Source: Amycolatopsis saalfeldensis (GTDB lineage: Bacteria; Actinomycetota; Actinomycetes; Mycobacteriales; Pseudonocardiaceae). From it: 64,000 nucleotides of DNA. The position numbers were made by a program, and so were the translations under genes. The DNA lies in NCBI RefSeq assembly GCF_900110575.1, contig NZ_FOEF01000012.1, positions 62,001 through 126,000 on the forward strand, given 5' to 3'. Positions 26,742 to 33,662 of the stretch are shown piece after piece (position 1 is the first letter of the stretch; every line of letters starts with the position of its first letter). The notes under the pieces are model-generated. The model worked only from the letters and a program-made list of their open reading frames with translations. It made no database searches and was not told the origin of the DNA.

Positions 26742-28091
26742 ATGTCCGCGCACGTTCCTCCCACGAGACCGGTCCCGCCAGGCGCCGGGGCGGCGGTCGA
26801 GGAGGCACCCTCGGCGACGAAAATGCGCAAGGTGGCTCTGGCCAGCTTCATGGGCACCGTCATCGAGTTCTACGACTTCGGCATCTACGCCACCGCGGCG
26901 GCACTGGTCTTCGCCAACACCTTCTTCCCGGCACTCGGCGAGCAGGCCGGCAGCGTGGTGTCGTACGCCACGCTCGGTGTCGCCTTCGTCGCACGCCCGC
27001 TGGGATCTGTCCTCTTCGGACACTTCGGGGACCGGCTCGGCCGTAAGCGGACCCTCATCTTCACGATGTCGCTGATGGGCCTGGCCACCGTTCTCATCGG
27101 CCTGCTGCCGACGGCGGCGGACATCGGGACCGCGGCGCCGATCGTGCTCGTCCTGCTCCGCATCGCCCAGGGCGTGGCCGCCGGCGGTGAATGGACGGGC
27201 GCCGCCCTGTTCACCAGTGAGCACTCCCCGAAGGAGCGCCGCGGTTTCTGGGCGATGTTCACCAATCTGGGCGGGGCGTTCGCGAACATCCTCGCGCTCG
27301 GCACGTTCCTGCTGACCGGGCTGTACATGAGCGATCAGACCTTCGCGGCCTGGGGCTGGCGACTGCCGTTCCTGATCAGCATCGTGCTGGTCGCTGTCGG
27401 CCTCTACGTCCGGCTGCGGATCGAGGAGACCCCCGTCTTCCGCGCCGAGGCCCGGCGGCGCCAGCCAGGCGAGAGCCTGCCGTTCAAGGAAGCCGTTGCC
27501 CACCAAGGGAAGGAGATCCTGCTCGGCGCGGGCGCACTGGTGATGGCGTTCTCGCTCGGCTACGTCGGCATCGCCTTCCTCACCGGCTACGGCACCGGTG
27601 CGCTGCACCTGCCGCGGCCGCAGGTGCTGGGCGCCGGCATGTTCGGCAACCTCCTCAACTGCTTGGCGATCATCGCGGGCGGCGCGCTGACCGACCGATT
27701 CGGCCGTCGTCGTGTGCTCCTGGTCGCCAACGTCATCGGCGTCCCGTGGGCGCTGGCCCTGTTCCCCGTGCTGGACACGGGGACGATCGGCGCCTTCTGG
27801 CTCGGCATGTCGGTGACGTTCCTCATCGCCGGCGTCGGCTTCGGCGTCGCCGGGTCGTTCCTGTCCGAGCTGTTCCACACCCGCTACCGCTACACCGCGG
27901 CGGGCTTGTCCTACAGCCTTGCCGGCGTGCTCGGCGGCGCCATCCCGCCGCTGGTCGCGGCCGGCCTCATCGGCAGCTACGGCAGTTTCGTGTTCGGCAT
28001 CTTCCTGGCCTTCTACTGCCTGGCCGGATTGCTGTGCACCCTCGCACTGCGCGAAACCCGCCACCGCGACCTCATCCAGGAACCCGCATGA
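26742..28091 (+). CDS. MHS-family MFS transporter 2 (metabolite:proton symporter)
   Basis: A 449-residue 12-TM transporter, close paralogue of the one at 21774 (FMGTVIEFYDFGIYATAAAL, GHFGDRLGRKRTL, RIAQGVAAGGEWTGAAL, HTRYRYTAAGLSYSLAG). ATG 26742 has GAGGAG eight bases upstream. The gene overlaps the metallo-hydrolase (ATGA) and is divergent from aldehyde dehydrogenase 2. Two MHS transporters in one island suggest uptake of two related compounds, for example a parent ester or lactone and its acid, but substrates cannot be read from the sequence. Confidence 0.93.
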   Translation: MSAHVPPTRPVPPGAGAAVEEAPSATKMRKVALASFMGTVIEFYDFGIYATAAALVFANTFFPALGEQAGSVVSYATLGVAFVARPLGSVLFGHFGDRLGRKRTLIFTMSLMGLATVLIGLLPTAADIGTAAPIVLVLLRIAQGVAAGGEWTGAALFTSEHSPKERRGFWAMFTNLGGAFANILALGTFLLTGLYMSDQTFAAWGWRLPFLISIVLVAVGLYVRLRIEETPVFRAEARRRQPGESLPFKEAVAHQGKEILLGAGALVMAFSLGYVGIAFLTGYGTGALHLPRPQVLGAGMFGNLLNCLAIIAGGALTDRFGRRRVLLVANVIGVPWALALFPVLDTGTIGAFWLGMSVTFLIAGVGFGVAGSFLSELFHTRYRYTAAGLSYSLAGVLGGAIPPLVAAGLIGSYGSFVFGIFLAFYCLAGLLCTLALRETRHRDLIQEPA

Positions 28092-28837
28092 GCAGGACCA
28101 TCACCGCACTGTCCGTCGGCCGGGTGTTCGGCCTGCCCAAGCCATCACTCACCTACCTGCGCGGATGGGGTGAGACCCTGGACATCCCGCTGATCATGTT
28201 CGTGATCCAGGGCGACGGTCCGCCTATCGTCGTCGATACGGGCGCGGACTTCGACCGGGCCTGGGAGCACCACCGCATCAGGATGGAGCAGACCCCCGCA
28301 GAGCGCCCCGAAGCCGCGCTGCAGGCGCTGGGCGTGGACCCGGCGGAAGTGGGGGTCGTCGTCAACACCCACCTGCACTGGGACCACAGTTCGAACAACC
28401 ACCTGTTCCCGAACGCCCGCATCGTCGTGCAGCAGCGAGAGCTGGACTACGCCACCGATCCCGTTCCGTGGCACCGCCGTCAGTTCGAGCGCGTGCCCGA
28501 ACTGACGGCCGCATGGCGCCGGGCCGAAGACCGGATCGACGCGATCGACGGCGACACCGAAATCGCACCCGGCGTTTCGGTGGTGCACCTGCCCGGGCAC
28601 ACGCCCGGCTCGCAAGGGGTAGTCGTCAGGGCGGCGTCGGCGCGCTACCTCCTCGCCGGCGACTGCATCGACCGCTACGAGAACTGGTTGGGCGACCGCG
28701 AAGACGAGCACATCCCGTCCGGCTTCTTCACCGACATCGTGGCCTATGACGACAGCCTCAAGCGCATGGAAAAGCTCGGCTGCGAAGTCATCCCCAGCCA
28801 TGATCCCAAGGTTGTCGAGCGGCGCGAGTTCCGGTGA
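28088..28837 (+). CDS. Metallo-beta-lactamase-fold hydrolase, N-acyl-homoserine-lactonase-like
   Basis: A 249-residue MBL-fold protein with an intact dinuclear site: NTHLHWDHSSNN (HxHxDH), LPGHTPGS, LLAGDCIDR (bridging Asp) and a final IPSHDPKVV His. The layout, including a late SHDP, matches the AiiA/AttM lactonase branch. ATG overlaps the transporter stop (ATGA), so transport and hydrolysis are coupled. In a catabolic island it is more likely to open a lactone substrate than to quench quorum signals, although both remain possible. Confidence 0.9.
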   Translation: MSRTITALSVGRVFGLPKPSLTYLRGWGETLDIPLIMFVIQGDGPPIVVDTGADFDRAWEHHRIRMEQTPAERPEAALQALGVDPAEVGVVVNTHLHWDHSSNNHLFPNARIVVQQRELDYATDPVPWHRRQFERVPELTAAWRRAEDRIDAIDGDTEIAPGVSVVHLPGHTPGSQGVVVRAASARYLLAGDCIDRYENWLGDREDEHIPSGFFTDIVAYDDSLKRMEKLGCEVIPSHDPKVVERREFR

Positions 28838-29049
28838 GGACAGCCGGTCGTCGGCACGGGACTGATGACCGGGCACTGGTCGCCAACGTCGCGAACTTCC
28901 GGCGTGCCGCCGAGGCTCACACGGTTGCCGAGCATCCCGTCCGTTCGGAGGGCCAGGCCCACCTGGCCATAGCGGACCTGCTCATCCGGTCCGCCGGCAC
29001 GCTCGTCGACACGCTCACCACCGAGCGGACCAGCTCTGAACGCACTTAG
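28834..29049 (+). CDS. Small hypothetical protein behind the lactonase-like gene
   Basis: A 71-codon frame with a GTG overlapping the lactonase stop (GTGA), giving the same coupled arrangement as its neighbours. The predicted product has a helical centre (VANVANFRRAAEAHTVAEHP, then LAIADLLIRSAGTLVDTL) and no recognisable domain. A hairpin terminator follows at 29104. Coding status rests on coupling and an amphipathic helix pattern. Confidence 0.45.
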   Translation: MRTAGRRHGTDDRALVANVANFRRAAEAHTVAEHPVRSEGQAHLAIADLLIRSAGTLVDTLTTERTSSERT

Positions 29050-29103
29050 CTGCACCTGACGAAGAACATGATCAGCGAGTCAGCTCGTCTGGCTGAACGA
29101 GAA

Positions 29104-29132
29104 GTGGGCGCCCGGTCGAACCGGGCGCCCAC
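29104..29132. terminator. 12-bp GC-rich hairpin
   Basis: Arms 29104-29115 and 29121-29132 (GTGGGCGCCCGG and complement), loop TCGAA. It ends the rightward transporter operon and may also serve the leftward RHH gene, whose stop lies 32 bp away. Confidence 0.8.
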
Positions 29133-29164
29133 CGCGTGCTCGTGTCATCTGCGGCTCCGTTCGG

Positions 29165-29386
29165 TCACATGAAGATCTTGACCAGCACCTCGTGTCCGTC
29201 GTCACCGCGCACGACGACCTGACGCCCCTCTTTCAGCTCGGTCGCGATGAACTCGTAGAGCTGGATCGCCCGATTGACGATGTCCACCTTCTTCAGGCCA
29301 GTGTTCTTCTGAAGCTTGAGCAGCGCTTTCGCGCTCTCCTTCACCAACGCGATGTTGACTCGCGCAACGACACCCGGCTCATCCAC
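29165..29386 (-). CDS. Ribbon-helix-helix-like small regulator
   Basis: The conserved-looking part is ARVNIALVKESAKALLKLQ, then TGLKKVDIVNRAIQLYEFIA: a beta strand followed by two helices, the pattern of Arc/CopG ribbon-helix-helix DNA-binding proteins. A C-terminal VVVRGDDGHEVLVKIFM follows. The GTG at 29386 gives 73 residues, but the frame stays open much further upstream and the AGAAGGGAG at 29421-29429 is followed by no ordinary start codon, so the true start is unclear. It is divergent from the promoter at 29535 with a perfect palindrome between, a typical autoregulated operator. Confidence 0.6.
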   Translation of the reverse strand: MDEPGVVARVNIALVKESAKALLKLQKNTGLKKVDIVNRAIQLYEFIATELKEGRQVVVRGDDGHEVLVKIFM

Positions 29387-29506
29387 CTGCTCGCCTGCGA
29401 TGCCGGGGTCCTTCCCTGCGGCGATGACCGTCTCCCTTCTGATCGAACGGGAACAGACCTGCACCCGCCTGACCCATCGTCGCAGACCGCACCGACCTTG
29501 GCCACC

Positions 29507-29531
29507 TTTTGACACATAAAATGTGTCAAAA
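29507..29531. promoter_or_regulatory. Perfect palindrome, 11-bp arms, probable operator
   Basis: TTTTGACACAT (29507-29517), spacer AAA, then the exact inverse ATGTGTCAAAA (29521-29531). It lies between the leftward RHH gene and a rightward promoter whose -35 starts four bases later. Each arm contains TTGACA, so it could also overlap leftward promoter elements. AT-rich in an otherwise GC-rich region. Confidence 0.75.
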
Positions 29532-29534
29532 AAG

Positions 29535-29563
29535 TTGCTTGGACGGTCCGGGTCGGATAGAGT
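29535..29563 (+). promoter_or_regulatory. Sigma-70-type promoter
   Basis: TTGCTT (29535-29540), 17-bp spacer, TAGAGT (29558-29563): good match to actinobacterial housekeeping promoters. The predicted transcript would start near 29570, at the base of the leader hairpin. Confidence 0.6.
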
Positions 29564-29572
29564 GAGGCGCCT

Positions 29573-29637
29573 GGAACCTTCCTCCGGAGTGCACGCCCCC
29601 GCCGGGGAGCGAGGGCGCACCTCCGAAGGAAGGTTCC
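29573..29637 (+). ncRNA. Structured 5' leader (long hairpin)
   Basis: GGAACCTTCC (29573-29582) pairs with GGAAGGTTCC (29628-29637), and the stem continues inward with TCCGGAG opposite CTCCGA and TGC opposite GCA, about 20 pairs with one bulge. A G/C-rich inner hairpin closes it. The predicted transcript would begin almost exactly at its base. It precedes two very short frames and the two-TM gene, so it may stabilise the mRNA or control translation; a stand-alone small RNA is also possible. Confidence 0.5.
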
Positions 29638-29684
29638 GGAGATGAGGAACCTCAACGGAGGAACAAAAGAAAGGAAATGATCCG

Positions 29685-29759
29685 ATGGAGAAAACTAAGA
29701 CCGGACTTGTTCGTGCCGGTCCACGTCAACGGTTGGCGCGTCCTCGCGGCGCCAACTGA
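29685..29759 (+). CDS. 24-residue leader peptide candidate
   Basis: A short frame, MEKTKTGLVRAGPRQRLARP then RGAN, with AAAGGAA eight to ten bases upstream. An even shorter frame (MRNLNGGTKERK, 29642-29680) precedes it. Both sit between the leader hairpin and a second small hairpin (CGGATCC arms at 29816-29822 and 29828-29834). Very basic product; it could be a leader peptide or not translated. Confidence 0.3.
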   Translation: MEKTKTGLVRAGPRQRLARPRGAN

Positions 29760-29863
29760 GCACTCAAGCGCGAGGGTGACAGCTTGCCCGGCCGTCGCAA
29801 ACCCCTGTCTGGGCCCGGATCCACTCGGGATCCGAGTAGGGCCCGCTAAGGAAAGGCCCGGGA

Positions 29864-30208
29864 GTGGGCAAACCGGTGCAAGACGGCGAGGACGAACTCG
29901 CCGAGTTGATGTCCATCGAGGACGAAAGTCCCACTACCGAGGCGCGGTTGCGCATCGAGACGGAGACGATGAAGGTGGCGATTTCTGTACCGCCTCACAA
30001 CGCATCGCACCTTCTCGATTCGGCGGTCTCCGCCCTCCTCATCGTCGCAGCCGTGATCGCGCCGATGGCAACTTTGAAGGCTGCGCCAGAAGATCTCCCG
30101 TACTGGGCATCGGCCGGAATGGTCGGCCTCCAGCTTGGTGTTGTTATCTTCGTCGCCGTGAGCGCCTTCGCGAAAAAGCTGGGCTCCTCGAACCGCCTGT
30201 CCAGCTGA
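29864..30208 (+). CDS. Hypothetical two-TM membrane protein
   Basis: A 114-residue protein with a GTG start and GGAAAGG nine bases upstream. The N-terminal half is acidic (DELAELMSIEDESPTTEARL); two hydrophobic segments follow at about 50-70 (SAVSALLIVAAVIAPMATL) and 82-102 (MVGLQLGVVIFVAVSAFA). No known family recognised. Downstream of the leader and promoter at 29535; a hairpin terminator follows. Possibly the target controlled by the divergent RHH protein, like a small two-gene module. Confidence 0.6.
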   Translation: MGKPVQDGEDELAELMSIEDESPTTEARLRIETETMKVAISVPPHNASHLLDSAVSALLIVAAVIAPMATLKAAPEDLPYWASAGMVGLQLGVVIFVAVSAFAKKLGSSNRLSS

Positions 30209-30226
30209 ACCAGGGAGATGCTCAGA

Positions 30227-30254
30227 GGCGCTCCGCCATCCTCGGCGGAGCGCC
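30227..30254. terminator. 11-bp hairpin terminator
   Basis: Arms 30227-30237 and 30244-30254 (GGCGCTCCGCC and complement), loop ATCCTC, followed by CTTCTCC. It ends the two-TM unit and separates it from the convergent alcohol dehydrogenase. Confidence 0.8.
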
Positions 30255-30288
30255 CTTCTCCATGCGCGGCCAACCAGCGGCGAACCCG

Positions 30289-31326
30289 TCAGGCTTCAGC
30301 GATGGTCGCCGTGTCGAGCACGAACCGGTACCGCACATCACCCTTGCCGAGCCGGTCGTACGCCCCGTCCAGCTCCTTCGCCGCGATGATCTCGACCTCG
30401 GCCTTGATCCCGTGTGCGCCGCAGAAGTCGAGCATTTCCTGCGTCTCGGGCATACCCCCGCTCATGGATCCGGCCAGTTTCCGCCGATTGGTGTGCAGGG
30501 CGTACGGCTCGATCTGCAGAGGCTCGTTGGGAACGCCCAAGTTCACGAACGTGCCGTCGAAGTCGAGCAGGTCGAGGTGGGCGGACAGGTCGTAGGCCGA
30601 GGGGACCGTCGACACGATGAGGTCGAACGAGTCCCGCAGCGCCGGCAGGTCACCGGTCGTGCGGTAGTCGTCGGCGCCGAAGCGCTCCGCGTCGGCGCGC
30701 CGGTCGTCAGTCAGCTCGAGGACGGTCGTGTGCGCGCCGAGGGCGTGCGAGATCTGGACGCCGATGTGCCCGAGCCCGCCGAATCCGAGGATGCCGACCC
30801 GTTTTCCCGGTCCGGCGCCCCAATACCGCAGCGGCTGGTACATCGTGATGCCTGCGCACAGCAGCGGCGCCGCGGACTCCAAGGGCAACGCGTCCGGGAT
30901 GCGGGCAAGGAACCGCTCATCGACGACCACGCGTTCGCTGTAACCGCCGAGCGTGACCTGCCCGTCGCGGCCGATCGCGTTGTACGTCAGCACCTTGTTG
31001 CGGCAATAGGACTCCTGCCCGGCGCGGCACATCGCGCACTCCCGGCAGGAGTCGACCAGGCAGCCGATGCCGATGTGGTCACCCACCGCGAACCGGGTGA
31101 CCTCGGCACCGATTTCGCGGACGACACCGGCGATTTCGTGGCCGGGGACGATCGGGTAGTGGGTGTGGCCGAACTCGGCGCGGGCGTGGTGGACATCGGT
31201 GTGGCAAACACCGGCGTAGACGATGTCGAGCAGCACGTCCGCCGGGCCGACGTCGCGGCGCTCGATGGTGACGGTGCTGAATGAAGCGGTCCGGCTCGTC
31301 ATGGTCCGGGCCTGTGCGGTGATCAA
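30289..31326 (-). CDS. NAD(P)-dependent alcohol dehydrogenase, YahK/cinnamyl-type
   Basis: A 345-residue zinc MDR enzyme with a full set of ligands: AGVCHTDVHHA and VPGHEIAGVV for catalytic zinc, CRECAMCRAGQESYC for structural zinc, and GFGGLGHIGVQ for the cofactor. This is the CAD/YahK branch, which interconverts aldehydes and primary alcohols. TTG at 31326 is preferred because AAGGAG lies seven bases upstream; the in-frame ATG at 31302 has no visible site. It follows aldehyde dehydrogenase 3 after 34 bp, so alcohol to aldehyde to acid could be done by one transcript. Confidence 0.92.
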   Translation of the reverse strand: MITAQARTMTSRTASFSTVTIERRDVGPADVLLDIVYAGVCHTDVHHARAEFGHTHYPIVPGHEIAGVVREIGAEVTRFAVGDHIGIGCLVDSCRECAMCRAGQESYCRNKVLTYNAIGRDGQVTLGGYSERVVVDERFLARIPDALPLESAAPLLCAGITMYQPLRYWGAGPGKRVGILGFGGLGHIGVQISHALGAHTTVLELTDDRRADAERFGADDYRTTGDLPALRDSFDLIVSTVPSAYDLSAHLDLLDFDGTFVNLGVPNEPLQIEPYALHTNRRKLAGSMSGGMPETQEMLDFCGAHGIKAEVEIIAAKELDGAYDRLGKGDVRYRFVLDTATIAEA

Positions 31327-31360
31327 CGCTGAACTCCTTTTTCGAATGGCCGGCCGGGGC

Positions 31361-32776
31361 TTAGCTGATGAGCGACTGGTATTCGAGGTACTCCTCGATC
31401 CCGTACCGGCCCATTTCGCGGCCGATACCCGACAACTTCAGACCGCCGTGCGGGGCGCGCATGTCGATGGGGGCGCCGTTGATGCGCACCCGCCCGGTGC
31501 GCAGGCGCCGCCCGACGTCACGGGCCCGCTCGGGGTCGGCCGACCAGACGCCGCCGGCGAGTCCGTAGTCGGAGTCGTTGGCGATAGCGACGGCGTCGTC
31601 GGCATCGTCGAACGGGATGAGGACGTTGACCGGGCCGAAGACCTCCTGCCGGGCCAGGGTGTCGTTGTTGGTGCCGCTGAACACCGTCGGCCGCACGAAG
31701 TAGCCGCGGTCGAGATGGTCCGGAGCCTCCGGACCCCCGGCGACCAGCCGCATGCCCTCGTCGATGCCGGTTCGGATGTAGCGGCGCACGCGCTCACGCT
31801 GGACCTCCGAGACCACCGGGCCGAGGGTCGTCGCCTCGTCGAAAGGGTCGCCGATGACAAAGGCCGCCGCCTTGGCCGCGGCGATCTCCTCGGCCTCCGC
31901 CAGCCGCGACCGCGGGACCAGCGTGCGGGAGAGTCCGCCGCAGACCTGGCCGGCATTGCGGAACGCGTCGGTGAGCCCGTCAGTCACAGCCCTCTCCAGA
32001 TCCGCGTCCTCGAGGATCACGTTGGCGGATTTGCCGCCCAGCTCCAGCGCCACCCGCTTGACCGACCTCGACGCGAGCTCCATCACCCGGCTGCCCGCAC
32101 GCACCGAACCCGTCAGCGACACGAGGTCGATGAGCGGATGGGTGGCAAGGGCTTCGCCGATCTCCGGCCCGGGTCCACTGACCAGGTTGAACACCCCGTC
32201 CGGGAGACCGGCCTCGGCCGCGGCCTCCGCGAACACGAACGAACTCAGCGGCGCGACTTCGGTGCCCTTCAGCACGACGGTGCACCCCGCGGCCAATGCG
32301 GCTCCGGCCTTGAGCGTGATCATCCGCAAAGGACCGTTCCACGGGGTGATCGCGCCGGCCACTCCGGCGGGGATCCGCCGCACGATGGTGTCGTCGAACC
32401 GCTCCTCCCACACGATGTCCTTGATGCTCGCGGCGGCGATGCGGAGATCGTTGATGGGCGTGGCGACGTGGGACCGACGGGCGAGCGCGATCGGCGTGCC
32501 GATCTCCCGCACGGTGGAGCGAGCCAGCTCCTCGGCCTTGGCCTCCAGAATGTCGGCGATGCGGGTGAGCACCGCGACGCGTTCCTCGTGCGACGACCGC
32601 GACCAGGTCTCGAAGGCCCGAGCCGCGGCTTGGGCGGCACGGTCGACGTCGGCGATGTCGCCCCGCGGCACGGTCGCGATCGGCTCCTCGGTCGCCGGGT
32701 TGACCACGGTGAGGGTGCCGGAGCCCGCGGACTCCACCCACTTGCCGTCGATGAAGATCGTGTCCCGCTCGATCAC
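31361..32776 (-). CDS. NAD(P)-dependent aldehyde dehydrogenase 3
   Basis: A 471-residue aldehyde dehydrogenase very similar to the one at 10804 throughout (VIERDTIFIDGKWVESAG at the N-terminus, AITPWNGPLRMITLKAG, LELGGKSANVILEDADL, GQVCGGLSRTLVPRSRLAEA, ending with IGREMGRYGIEEYLEYQSL). GTG 32776 has AAGGAG seven bases upstream. The two copies probably arose by duplication and act on related aldehydes. Promoter with a TATAT-centred palindrome at 32833. Confidence 0.93.
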   Translation of the reverse strand: MIERDTIFIDGKWVESAGSGTLTVVNPATEEPIATVPRGDIADVDRAAQAAARAFETWSRSSHEERVAVLTRIADILEAKAEELARSTVREIGTPIALARRSHVATPINDLRIAAASIKDIVWEERFDDTIVRRIPAGVAGAITPWNGPLRMITLKAGAALAAGCTVVLKGTEVAPLSSFVFAEAAAEAGLPDGVFNLVSGPGPEIGEALATHPLIDLVSLTGSVRAGSRVMELASRSVKRVALELGGKSANVILEDADLERAVTDGLTDAFRNAGQVCGGLSRTLVPRSRLAEAEEIAAAKAAAFVIGDPFDEATTLGPVVSEVQRERVRRYIRTGIDEGMRLVAGGPEAPDHLDRGYFVRPTVFSGTNNDTLARQEVFGPVNVLIPFDDADDAVAIANDSDYGLAGGVWSADPERARDVGRRLRTGRVRINGAPIDMRAPHGGLKLSGIGREMGRYGIEEYLEYQSLIS

Positions 32777-32832
32777 GACTGCTCTCCTTCGCGCGAGCAC
32801 TACCGACGCCGTAGCAGCACGCGCTTCGACAG

Positions 32833-32848
32833 TGAACGCATATACGAA
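32833..32848. promoter_or_regulatory. Palindrome-like operator upstream of aldehyde dehydrogenase 3
   Basis: GAACGCATATACGAAC; on the other strand GTTCGTATATGCGTTC, which aligns base for base with the 26673 and 12245 sites over GTTCGTATAT. It lies 57 bp upstream of the start. Confidence 0.55.
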
Positions 32849-32918
32849 CCATTGTCTCTTATTGCGACCTCGACGCTACCGTTCGGCGGCCTGTGCGGTC
32901 AATGCGCACGACGCGGAG

Positions 32919-33650
32919 TCAGCCGACGGGTAACTCGAGCGCTTCGAGCAGCAACGCGGTAACAGCGTCGGGATCGGTGACCATCGCGTTGTGCGCCGTC
33001 TCCAGGACCCGGTATCCGAAAAACGGGTCCGTAGCGGCGCGCTCCCGCATGCGCTTCAGCATGTGCGGCTCCTGGGAAGAGGGGACACACTCGACGTAGA
33101 GCCCCGGGTGCCGCCAGGCGCGGCCGGTCGGCCCGCTCGGGTCCTGGTAGGTCCTCAGCGGCTGGGCGGTCATCCGGCGGTTCACCCAAGCGGCGTCGGC
33201 CGGGTCGGTCACGCCGTACCGCGCGGCGTCCGCGGGCGGGATGTACCAGCCTTCTCCGCCCTCGTCCGCCAGCGCGATCATCGCCTTCGCGCGCTCGGGC
33301 CCGTTGATGTCGAACACGGACTCGCCGGCCCGCGGGACCTGGGCGTCCAGCAGGACCTGCACGCGGACGCGGTCGGCGATGCGCTCCAGCGCGCCGGTGA
33401 CCGGCACACCTCCATAGCTGTGCCCGACCAGGACCGCGTCCCGGATGTCCTCGTACTCGAACGTCGCGACGATGTCCTCGACGTGGGTGGCCAGGCCGAC
33501 TTCACGCGTGAGCAGGTGCGCCCGCTCGCCGAGCCCGCTCAGGGTCGGAGTGAAGACTTCGTGCCCGGCGGCGCGCAACCGTTGCGCCACCGGCCGCCAG
33601 CACCACCCTCCGTGCCGTCCACCGTGGACCAATACGAACTGCGCAGTCAT
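32919..33650 (-). CDS. Alpha/beta hydrolase, hydroxynitrile-lyase/methylesterase-like
   Basis: A 243-residue hydrolase of the plant HNL/SABP2-like branch: FVLVHGGRHGGWCWRPVA (oxyanion loop), LVGHSYGGVP with the nucleophile Ser, and ETAHNAMVTDPDAV with the catalytic His. Bacterial members are mostly uncharacterised esterases. It lies 12 bp behind the MBL gene at 33663 on the same strand, so it forms the second gene of that transcript. In this island it could hydrolyse an ester substrate. Confidence 0.9.
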   Translation of the reverse strand: MTAQFVLVHGGRHGGWCWRPVAQRLRAAGHEVFTPTLSGLGERAHLLTREVGLATHVEDIVATFEYEDIRDAVLVGHSYGGVPVTGALERIADRVRVQVLLDAQVPRAGESVFDINGPERAKAMIALADEGGEGWYIPPADAARYGVTDPADAAWVNRRMTAQPLRTYQDPSGPTGRAWRHPGLYVECVPSSQEPHMLKRMRERAATDPFFGYRVLETAHNAMVTDPDAVTALLLEALELPVG

Positions 33651-33662
33651 GAGTCTCCTCGT

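Noticed and set aside
29507-29531. Palindrome as a replication origin or att core
   Set aside because: Single copy, sits between divergent regulator and promoter; operator explains it better.
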